Positions 9,414 to 17,810 of a stretch of DNA of 64,000 bases are shown here, one piece after another (position 1 is the stretch's first letter; every line of letters starts with the position of its first letter). The notes beneath the pieces were generated by a model. It was not told where the DNA came from and did no database searches. It saw nothing but the letters and a program-made list of their open reading frames with translations. The stretch is from Symbiodinium natans. Lineage: Eukaryota; Sar; Dinophyceae; Suessiales; Symbiodiniaceae. The stretch spans positions 62,001 through 126,000 of the forward strand of contig CAJNDS010002584.1 of NCBI GenBank assembly GCA_905221605.1, written 5' to 3'. The translations under genes and the position numbers were made by a program.

Positions 9414-9611
9414 ATGATTCGTAGTTCATACTGGAGGATGAGAAGGAGGGTGTTCTTGCATGCTGCTGACACAGTCAACAGCGATACAAGGCATGAAAAA
9501 GGCGATGACTATTGGCTTCAACTTGAACGACACAAATTCCAGAACAGATATATTGCATTGAAATCAAAACAAGATCTCATGCTTGCATGCAAAAAGTACA
9601 TATATGTCTGA
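9414..9611 (+). CDS. Small hypothetical ORF
   Basis: A 65-codon ORF with an ATG start and TGA stop and protein-like composition (contains GDDYWLQLERHKFQNRYIAL). The sequence around it (9175-9610) lacks telomere-like arrays and is A-rich. It could be a free-standing small gene, an exon or a transposon remnant. No family recognised. Confidence 0.3.
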   Translation: MIRSSYWRMRRRVFLHAADTVNSDTRHEKGDDYWLQLERHKFQNRYIALKSKQDLMLACKKYIYV

Positions 9612-10642
9612 CATGTTTGGCTTCGAGGCGGAGGAACTTGCAGTATCCAAGATCGCTCCCGTCCTGGCCTTCCGCTTGGGTCTGTCAAGCCCCCCTTTGC
9701 ACTTGAGCGCTCAACCCTAAACCCTAATCCCTTAAACGCTTAAAGCCCTAAACCCTCAAGCCCCTGCAGGCGCCACAGGTCTAGTCTGAGTCCTAGTCAA
9801 CGTACTGGCGTGAGAAGCTCGTGCACGTCGCCAGGTAGTGTCTGCTGCACATCGCCGTCTGGCGCCCTCGTATGTAGGCGTGGCCTTGGCCACAAGTTTG
9901 CGTCATCCGGAAGCACTCTTGTACTGGCGACGTTACTTGTTCTCACTAGATAGATGTTCCGAAGATTATCAGCTGAATGTTCAGCCACACAGTTTGTAGA
10001 GAAAGCACCTGAAGACTCCTACTCGTAGAGGATCTTTGTGCGCGGGTTGTTGGCGAAAGAGCCATGGATGCAGATTTCCGAATCCGTGTGTGCATGACCA
10101 CATGTGCTTTTCGCATGTGTGTAGGCACACACGAATAGCACATGCCTGCGTGTCTCAATGAAAGCGTGTGCATGGGTTACGGGATGATGCGGTACCAACC
10201 ATCAACACAAGTGTGCACGCATGCAGGAAGGGACAAAAAAGAGGAGCTTCCTCCTTATATCTGACCTACTCTTTTGCTAAGTTCAAGGGGTTTTCTCGGG
10301 GCTCAGGGGCGCCCTGAAGCAAGCTGAATCCACAAACTTTGTAAACCCTAAACCCTAAACCCTAAACCCTAAACCCTAAACCCTTTTGTGGCCTGAAGCT
10401 TCCATGCTGCGCTAAGTGACAAAGCCCCGGCTCGACTTCGCCGCTGGGACAGCGAGGAGAAGTACGACGATCTCCAGCAGGCAATTTGCTATAGCCTTGC
10501 TTGACAGGTTGTCACCCTATACCCTAAACCCTGTTGCATTGTGGCTGCGGGGCCGGGGAGGGGGCCTCTAGAAGATGTCGCGGTGTCACGGGCCCAAGTC
10601 TAGGCACGGAGGGTTGGAACTCCTCGGGGCCGCCTCGCCGCC
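9612..10642. other. Upstream region of the channel gene
   Basis: Holds short CCCTAAA tracts (9713, 10345-10383, 10520) and about 600 bases of unique sequence in which only short frames are open on either strand. No promoter motif can be named; dinoflagellate promoters generally lack a TATA box. Confidence 0.4.
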
Positions 10643-13600
10643 ATGGCGTCTGCAAGCCGGCGTGATTTGCACGACGTTGGCGTAGACATGATGACGAGCG
10701 ACCACGCGGATCGGAGGAGTCCTTACGATGTTCAGGGCGAGCCCTCCAGCTCACCAGGATCCTTATACTTCGCGGCACAGCGCTCCGTCGCTTCCGCCTC
10801 GGAAGGGAGCCCCGCAGTCAAGAATCGAGCCTCAGTGATCGCAGGAGATTTTATCAAAGTAGATACGGAGGCATCGGACGCTGATATGCAGGCGAAATTG
10901 TCTGCTGCTTCAAAGCTACAAGGAGCTGCGCTACGGGTTCTGACGAACCCTTTCGTCGGAAACCTCATGGCTGGCGTCGTCGTAGTTGATGCAATGTGCA
11001 CTTGGATCGACATTGATTCTCGCGCAGCCGGCAAACCGCCAGCGACGTTTGTCGAAGTCTTCGCTGACACTGCTTTGGTCCTCTACAGCCTCGAAATGTT
11101 GCTGCGTCTCACAGGCAAAGGTCTCAGCAGCATGGTCTCAGACTGGATTTCAATTCTCGATGTGGTGGTAGTTGTGTGTGGCTTCGCAGAGATCATGTTG
11201 AAGGCATTGACTCCCACTGACTTCGTGGCAACAAAGCTGAGTGTGATGCGCGCCCTGCGCTTGGCGCGTATCGTCCGCTTGCTGCAGTTCTTTCGGAGGA
11301 CTTTGTCCTAGTTGGTTAACATTTTTTCATGTTTAAGGGCACTTAAACCCAATAAGGAATAGCACAGAGTTAATATTTTTGAGTATGATCTCAGCAATGA
11401 ACTGGAGGATCCGGTCCTTGCGTGAGCTTCAGAAGCTGGTAACGATGATGGCAACATGCCTTCGAACTTTAGCTTGGTCCTTCCTACTCTGCTTCGTGAT
11501 CATGACGATCCTTTGCCATAGTTGGGAAGCACTTTAACTTCTTTTAAGGGGTACTTGAGTCCAATAAGGAAAAAAAGTTTGAAGTCTTTCTACTATCCCG
11601 ACCATGAATCAGGATCTGGGCCATGTTGCTGGTGGAAGTAGTGTACCCGATAGTACAGGACATGATGGCAGAGGGTGATGCGACAATCCTGGACTGTGCA
11701 TACTGCCACTATATCCTTTTTGGGAAATTTTCTTGTTTTTGTTTATAAAAAAGCGCAAGAGGGTATTAAGAATATCCCTAAACCCTAAACCCTAAGGGGA
11801 GTAAAGGCCAGACCTCAACGAGCTCAGTTATGGATGCGACATTGCTTCTGTTCAAGACCGTCACTTTCTCATAGTTGGGTAACATTTTACATGTTTAAAG
11901 GGTTCTTAAACCCAATAAGGAATAGAAATTTGAACTTTTTAAACATTTTACATTTTTAAGGGTACTTAAACCCAGCAAGGACTTGAAATTCGAATTTTTA
12001 GTATTATCTCAACCATGAACTAGGTCATTGCCGGAGACAGCTGGGGACGGCTGGCTGTCCCGATCATACAAAGGAGTCCAGGAACGGCCATCATCTTTGT
12101 GGGCTCCCTTTTGTCCTTGGTCTTTGGCGTTTTGAACCTTCGGGTTCCCAGTAGTACCCTTTACCCTGTTTTTTTGGTTCAAGGTCCCCTAAACAAGTAC
12201 CCAATCCAAAAAAAGGGTGCCCTTATGATAATATGGTGACTGGGCTGCTAAGGAACATCATCGTGGCCGTGGTGGTCGACACATTTGCTGAAGCCAGACA
12301 GAATGACATCTTGAACTTGGCCGAGGAAATGGAGCAGGCTGGGTTGTGCTTTGGGATCACTTTTGATTTCCCTTCCTTATAAGGGAACCTATTCATAAAT
12401 ACTTTTCTTAAAGGGTTGAGAGTTTAGGGCCTATTCATAAATATGTTTCTCAAAGGGTTTTTTAAGCACAGCCCAGCAGGACATTGAGAAGGATCGGGAA
12501 GCCCTGCAGAAGCTTTTCGCGCGGATTGACCGCGACGGCAGCGGGGAGCTGACGCTTGAGGAGTTGATCCAGGGCGCTCGCCGGGACCCAGTTTCTTACT
12601 GCGCCTTTAGTTGAACTTTTTCCTTATTTAGTAGGAAGATTAAAGTTATTACAGTTTAATAGTTGAACTTTAAGCTTTTTGGGTTTCCTTATTTGGTAGG
12701 AATAGTAACGTTTAACCTTTTTTTCCCGTTGGTTATTGGAGAAGTAAGGTTTTTCAAAGCCGGCTGCGAGTGATGGACATCGATGAGAATGACTTGCAGC
12801 AGCTGTTCCTCTATCCCCCTTGGCAATTATTTAGGGGTTTTTTGTTCATATAAACCCTAGAGGACCCTAAACCCTAAACCCTAAACCCTAGAGGATCAAC
12901 TAGTGCTTTTTCTTCAGGTTCTAAGGGGAGCAAAAAAAGGTTCCGCATGATCGATGTGGACGGAAGTGGAACCATCGAGGTGCCAGGAGTTCTAAACCCT
13001 AAACCCTAAACCCTAAACCCTAAACCCTAAACCCTAAACCCCATTGAGGTGCAGGAGTTCATTGGGCCTCTGAGTCGCTGGGTTCATGACTCCAAGACCG
13101 CGCCGAGGTTCATCAAGCATCTTGGTGTAGGCGTTAGTGGTGGCCTAAACCCTAAACCCGAAACCCTAAACCCTAAACCCTGAGCCCTAAACCCTAAACC
13201 CTAACTAGGTTCATTAAGTATCTTGGTAGCGCAGTGGTACCCTTTTTACCCTTTTTTTTGGGGGTGGTTATGGGTTCCCCATATAAAATAGGCAATCCAC
13301 AAAAGGGTGCCCTTATTGTAATGTAGTACCTGGGCTAGCAAGGTATAACATGCTGCAGACGATGCAGATGCAGGAAGACCTCTACAGCTTGTCCAAGACA
13401 CTTAGGGGTACTTTTGAATATTTTTAAATCTTTGGGTACTCTAAAACTCCTAAGAAGCAGCAAAAATTAGAAAATTTTTCCTGGGGTTCCCCAAGTTCAG
13501 TATAGGACATGCTTTGGCCATCTTTCTGAGAGAATCGATACGGTCGTGGCGAAGATGAGCATGCAGAACGCCGACCTGGGTTGGGTAGCCCAAGGCCGTT

Positions 13601-14317
13601 CCTATATCTTTCATGGGAATTATTTCTTATATTTTTGTGTATATATATAACACCTTGGGAATTATTTCTTATTTTTGTGTATATATAACCCAACAGGATA
13701 CTTAAAAAATACTAGTTTTTATTAAGGTTCATAAGGGGAGTCTAGGTTCTGAAGAACGGCAAGTGGAGCAGCCGCAAGCCGCCAAAAAGCTGGACACACT
13801 CTGGGACCAGATCTCCCCCACCCCGTCCGAAGCGACGACTTCCGAAGTCCCCGCCCAGGAGCGCGAGCAGAGGGGTGAGACGTGGCAGAAATCCTTGCAC
13901 AAGGATGGAGCAGAAGTCGAACCCTTGCTTGAAGCGCTCATCCTTAAGGTCGAAAGTGGGCTGAGCGAAATGGAGGGCAGGTTGATACGAGCAATGGCAG
14001 GCCTTCCAGCCCATACCACGCGCTCAAGTTTCAAGAGAGGCACGTCGCCGACGGGAACGACTCCCACGGGCTCGATGGACATCAAGGGCCGGGCGGAGCT
14101 CTTTCGGGCCGTATACGGCTCCCTGGTGGTAGAGGAGGGTAACCTTTAAAGCCCTTTTTGGGGTAATATCATGGGTTTAGGGTTTAGGATCATCCCCTTG
14201 TAATCCCAAAGGTTATGCCTTCAGTTCCCCCAGGTTACTGGACAACTAAGGTTCCAAAACTCGGACATCAAGGAGGGCGGTCACCGCCTCAAGCACAGTA
14301 GGGCCGTTGTCACATGA
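10643..14317 (+). CDS. Single-domain voltage-gated cation channel with EF-hands (multi-exon)
   Basis: Likely a plasma-membrane, voltage-gated Na+/Ca2+-type channel regulated by calcium. The ATG lies in a GCCGCCATGG context. Exon 1 (10643 to about 11300) encodes a ~130-residue cytosolic N-terminus, then S1-S4, with an arginine-rich S4 (MRALRLARIVRLLQFFR). Later exons, approximate: 11406-11511 (S4-S5 linker and S5), 11610-11712, 11826-11861 (SVMDATLLLFKTV), 12024-12138 (selectivity filter AGDSWG, then S6-like VGSLLSLVFGVLN), 12234-12340 (GLLRNIIVAVVVDTFAEA), 12470-12592 (EF-hand DRDGSGELTLEE), 12759-12811, 12938-12981 (EF-hand DVDGSGTIEV), 13047-13126, 13341-13400, 13513-13590, 13744-14149 and 14233-14317. 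Introns are repeat-derived. An alternative last exon is 14457-14510. Exon joins are inferred. Confidence 0.85.
11301..11405 (+). mobile_element. Intron-borne introner-like element, family F5, copy 1
   Basis: Contains TAGTTGGTTAACATTTTTTC, TTTAAGGGCACTTAAACCC and AATAAGGAATAG in this order, matching the next two or three channel introns. The GGGCACTTAAACCC part is palindromic. Confidence 0.75.
11512..11609 (+). mobile_element. Introner-like element, family F5, copy 2
   Basis: Contains TAGTTGGGAAGCACTTTAAC, TTTTAAGGGGTACTTGAGTC and CAATAAGG, then a T-rich stretch and TACTATCCCGACCATGAA, which parallels the GTATGATCTCAGCAATGAA end of copy 1. Confidence 0.75.
11864..12023 (+). mobile_element. 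Introner-like element, family F5, copies 3 and 4 in tandem
   Basis: TAGTTGGGTAACATTTTACA and TTTAAAGGGTTCTTAAACCC are followed about 70 bases later by a second ACATTTTACA, TTTTTAAGGGTACTTAAACC and CCAGCAAGGA. It ends TATTATCTCAACCATGAAC as in copies 1 and 2, so it looks like a tandem or nested duplication. Confidence 0.75.
12139..12233 (+). mobile_element. Introner-like element, family F4, copy 1
   Basis: Between CAGTAGTACCCTTTACCC and AAAAAGGGTGCCCTTATGAT; the ends form an imperfect inverted repeat. It shares both ends with the intron at 13232-13325 of the same gene. Confidence 0.7.
13232..13330 (+). mobile_element. Introner-like element, family F4, copy 2
   Basis: Between CAGTGGTACCCTTTTTACCC and CAAAAGGGTGCCCTTATTGT, followed by ATGTAGTACCTGGGCT, parallel to ATGGTGACTGGGCT after copy 1. 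Confidence 0.7.
14140..14232 (+). mobile_element. Foldback element, family F3, in a channel intron
   Basis: Starts GGTAACCTTTAAAGCCCTTT and ends with AATCCCAAAGGTTATGCC and TTCAGTTCCCCCAG. The AACCTTT / AAAGGTT arms match the elements at 8633 and 28862. It occupies the intron between the last two well-supported exons. Confidence 0.6.
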
Positions 14318-14334
14318 AGGCACGACAGCCCGAA

Positions 14335-14450
14335 AAGGGTTTAGGGTTTAGGGTTTAGGGGTTAGGGGTTTTGGGGCTTAGGGGTTTAGGGTTTGGGGTT
14401 TAGGGTTTAGGGGTTTTGGGGCTTAGGGTTTAGGGTTTGGGGTTTTGGGT
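14335..14450 (+). repeat. TTTAGGG/TTTGGGG mixed array
   Basis: Units of TTTAGGG, TTAGGGGT and TTTTGGGG mixed together, upstream of the possible exon at 14457. Confidence 0.85.
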
Positions 14451-14456
14451 TGACAG

Positions 14457-14510
14457 GCCGAGGCGGCAAAACTTCAGGCGAGTCTTCAGCGAGCATTCAA
14501 CGGTTCCTGA
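14457..14510 (+). CDS. Possible terminal exon (coiled-coil-like)
   Basis: After TTGGGTTGACAG the frame reads AEAAKLQASLQRAFNGS and stops at TGA. It fits the helical C-terminal tail of the channel gene but could belong to an unrelated gene. Confidence 0.35.
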   Translation, partial: AEAAKLQASLQRAFNGS

Positions 14511-14670
14511 TGCGTTAATGCCCCCCAATGCTGTCACGGCATTGTGTTTCACGGCCATTCGCTTCATGTACAGACGTGTCGCTTTTTCGCCCATATCCTC
14601 CAATTGCGAGGTCTAGGCCTAAGGGGGCTAAGATCATCCTCCTTTTTCAGGGGAGGGTAAGAATCCCACA

Positions 14671-14763
14671 TACCTCTACCAAGAAGCTGAAGATGGCCAG
14701 GCACTGAAAGATACTGAAAACTGCACGCGAAAGCATGGGCACGTTCCTTTGTGTGCGAGGGAA
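14671..14763 (+). pseudogene. Diverged copy of the exon at 4466-4565
   Basis: TACCTCTACCAAGAAG, GGCCAGGCACT, AAAGCATGGG and TGTGCGAGGGA occur in the same order as in the 4.5 kb exon. The frame there reads YLYQEAEDGQALKDTENCTR, well diverged from YLYQEVRDVPWARHSKA. It lies just before duplication copy 2. Confidence 0.5.
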
Positions 14764-15274
14764 TTGGTTTAGGGTTTGGAGGGTTAACAGACTGCACCCT
14801 GAAACCCTAAACCGCAAAGCTCAATCGCCCCCTCCCCCCCCAGGGAACCGACAGCCTACCTTAAACCCTAAACCCTAAACCCTACCTAAAAGTAGATAAA
14901 ACAAGACCTCAGAATGATGGCCTTGAACCTTGGGGGTTCTCGTTATGATACAGAGCTTATAAACCCTAAACCTCAAACTTCGGTCAGCCGAGAATACACT
15001 TCGTCGTTTCAGAAGGGAACCATCTGGTGGATGAATCAGTGTGTGGCGTGGGGGGTCTTAGAGGTGCACATAGGAGGGGAAGCCCTGAGATCTTCGAAAG
15101 GGCCTTTCTAAAAGTCATGAAGCCTCAAGGGCAGCTGGGGTTTCAGGTTTAGGGTTTAGGGTTTAGGGTTTAGGGTGGAAGGGTTCTAGGAGAAAGAGCA
15201 GGTTCCTGAAGGACTTCACAAGGTGCCCTCAGCACCCTAGAGCCCTAAACCCAAGAGACCATGCAACCTCCTAA

Positions 15275-15440
15275 ACCTGAACCCTAAACCCTAAACCCTA
15301 AACCCTAAACCCTAAACCCTAAACCCTAAACCCTAAACCCTAAACCCTAAACCCTAAACCCTAAACCCTAAAACCCTAAAACCCTAAACCCTAAACCCTA
15401 AACCTAAACCCTAAACCCTAGACCCTAACAGTCTTAGGCC
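15275..15440 (-). repeat. Long CCCTAAA array
   Basis: About 22 units of CCCTAAA with a few CCCTAAAA variants near the end, inside duplication copy 2. Confidence 0.95.
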
Positions 15441-16186
15441 CTAAACCCTAGACCCTCAACCCTAAACCTCAGTGCCGACACTAAGACGGCTCTAGCGCTC
15501 CGCAATCCGGAGGCGACGCCTACGTCGGGAAGATGCCGCGCCTCCAGTACGGCCCAGTCCAGTCCCGCGGCCCGCATCCGACACTTTGGCTTTGGGGGTT
15601 TAGGTTTCAGGAACTGAAGTTGATGTACTTTACTGCAATAGGCTTGTAAAGCAAATGCATGAGTAAGCTTCTGACGGCAATTTAAGAGCAGTATGTTTGT
15701 ATCCTTATCATTGTAACTTATCTTAAGTGTAAGTTTCTGGAGCCGAAACCAGTTTTTGGGGCTGTTCAGGTTGAGGGTGTAAGCAAACAACCCTAAGGCC
15801 CCAAACCCGACACACTCTCCGAAAACCCTAAGCCCCAAAAGACCCTAGACCGTGGGCTCTTTTGAGCCAGCGCAGCAAACCCTACACCGTCCGAAAGCCC
15901 TAAACACCTAAACACTGCTCCTAAGCCCCAAAAATCCCTAAAACCCGGGTTTAGGATTTAGGGGTTTAGGGGTTTAGGGGTTTATGGTTGAGGGTTTAGG
16001 GTTAGGGTTTAGGGTTTAGGGTTTAGGGTTTAGGGTTTAGGGTCCTTATGCCCAAAACCCTCATCCTAACCCTCAACAAGCCGCCGATGTAACTTAGCCC
16101 CAAGGTGCCCAATCTGATGGCCGCCGTGTGGCACCGCTCGGAAAAAGCGAGGGTCAAGGTTTTAGGGTTTAGGGCTTAGGGTTTAG

Positions 16187-16220
16187 GGATATTGGGGGGG
16201 GCCGGGGGGGGGGGGGGTCG
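16187..16220 (+). repeat. G-rich run
   Basis: Two G runs (GGGGGGGCC then 15 Gs) after a TTTAGGG tract. Confidence 0.9.
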
Positions 16221-16262
16221 GGCAGGCAGAAGGAAGCCGGAGGGCTGTTCATGGGGTTTAGG

Positions 16263-16360
16263 GTTTAGGGTGTTTAGGGCTAACCCTAAACCCTAAACCC
16301 TAAACCCTAAACCCTAAACCCTAAACCCTAAACCCTAACCCTTAACCCTTAAACCCTAAA
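16263..16360. repeat. Head-to-head TTTAGGG / CCCTAAA junction
   Basis: A few TTTAGGG units meet about ten CCCTAAA units across GGGCTAACCC, so the array changes strand within one short tract. Confidence 0.9.
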
Positions 16361-16452
16361 CCGGGCAGCTCTGGGTTGAGTAGGCTTTGAGGGAAAAAGG
16401 GCACAGGGTTGTTGTCTTGTATGATGCGCTGCAGCTGCCCCGGCATATGCCT

Positions 16453-16504
16453 CACCCTAAACCCTAAACCCTAAACCCTAAACCCTAAACCCTAAACCCT
16501 AAAC
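16453..16504 (-). repeat. CCCTAAA array
   Basis: Seven CCCTAAA units at the end of duplication copy 2. Confidence 0.9.
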
Positions 16505-16844
16505 TTTAAGACCTTTAGGGCTTTGGGGCTGCCAGTTGCGGATTTCAGTTCTCGTCTTTGTAGTCAGTGTCAGGCTTGCCGCTGTCTTCTCGCAGCCAAA
16601 GGGTTTGGGTTCAGGGTTTTAGGGTTCTCATATGAAGGATCCCTATTTAGGGTTTAGGGTTTAGGGTTTAGGGTTACGAGAAAAAGCCAGCGCGGATCAT
16701 GTCAACTGAAGTAGAGCTGTCATCCTCGAAGACGTTGCGAGAAGGCAAACCCAGGGCCCAGACCCCAAAGCCCGGCAGGTTTAGGGTTTAGGGCTTAGGG
16801 TTTAGGAGGAACGGTAAACCGCTTCTGGCAGCTCGCTCGCTCTC

Positions 16845-16916
16845 TTTCGCTCTCGCTCTCTGTGTCTCTGTCTCTCTGTCTCTCTGTCTCTCTGTCTCTG
16901 TGTCTCTGTGTCTCTG

Positions 16917-16967
<51 letters not shown>

Positions 16968-16995
16968 GTCTCTGTCTCTATCTCTGTGTGCGTGC
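16845..16995. repeat. CT-rich microsatellite with GTGCGCGC end
   Basis: (TCTC)n and (TCTG)n repeats, ending in an alternating GTGCGTGCGCGCGCGTG tract. Long Ser/Leu and Arg/Glu frames across it are artefacts. Confidence 0.95.
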
Positions 16996-17288
16996 GCGCG
17001 CGTGTCTGTCGCTCGCTCTCTGTTTCGGTGGCCTCGACTTGCCCATCGACCCACCTCAACTTTCGGATACTGGTTCTTATGAAGCAAGTCACTAGCCTTG
17101 GAAGGCGCATGATCTCATTTTGCTGCAGCAGGTTCTCAGCAAACTGCAACCCTCCGTAGGAGGACAGCTGTGTACAGGAATGTGGTTGTGTAGCTGCGAG
17201 AACACCCAGGCAAGGAGCCCCCAACATGTGTGGTCCTCCCGTTCTCCCTAAACCTCAACCCTAAGCCCAAAGCCTCAACCCTCTCAAA

Positions 17289-17328
<40 letters not shown>

Positions 17329-17724
17329 ACCCTAAGCAGCAGTTCATACGTAGTTTAGGGTTTAGGGGTTGAGGGTTGCAAAAGGGGTTTAGGGTTTTAG
17401 GGTTTAGGGTTTGGGTTCTTGGAAGGGTCGCTGTGCGTCAGGTGTCTGAGAGCCACCTGGAGATTGCCACAGGGGCTCAGCCTGAAGAGGAGACGAAGGA
17501 GGGCGCTATTGAGCACCTGTGGGGTTTTGGGCTTAGGGTTGAGGGTTAGGGTTTAGGGAGTTTCAGGTTTGGGGTTTGGGGTTTGGGGTTTACAGTTTAG
17601 GGGGTTCAAGGCTTGGGGTTGAGGGTTGAGGATTTAGGACAGCCTTGTTGTGCGGTTTTGGGTTTTGGGTTTGGGGCTTAGGGGCCTCCAGGTCATCTCG
17701 GCTGAATCATCAAGGAAGCCTACT
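16996..17724. other. Unique sequence and degenerate TTTAGGG/CTCAACC tracts
   Basis: 17000-17250 is unique DNA with short open frames only. 17283-17335 is a CTCAACC variant array, and 17340-17680 holds degenerate TTTAGGG and TTTGGGG units. No gene supported. Confidence 0.5.
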
Positions 17725-17804
17725 TGGGATGTTCCCCCATTATACTAACAGTCCTTAACTATTGGAATGCCTATTAAGGACTGTTAGTAAGGGGGGACAT
17801 CCCA
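17725..17804. mobile_element. Foldback element, family F1 (TGGGATGTTCCCCC type)
   Basis: An 80-bp near-perfect palindrome: it starts TGGGATGTTCCCCCATTATA, holds CTAACAGTCCTTAA and TTAAGGACTGTTAG, and ends GGGGGGACATCCCA. Related copies at 34952 and 36155, with decayed copies at 5810 and 25098. No coding capacity. Confidence 0.85.
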
Positions 17805-17810
17805 GAATCC

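Larger units (their letters stand above)
15040..16457. repeat. Segmental duplication, copy 2
   Basis: Collinear with 7140-9190. Shared islands include 15047-15140, 15498-15595 (+ frame GGDAYVGKMPRLQYGPVQ), 15612-15760, 15852-15900, 16085-16160 and 16360-16457. Arrays between islands differ in length, so the telomere-like DNA changed after the duplication. Confidence 0.75.

Noticed and set aside
16788-17227. Arg/Glu-rich and Ser/Leu-rich ORFs on both strands
   Set aside because: They are translations of a CT/GA microsatellite.
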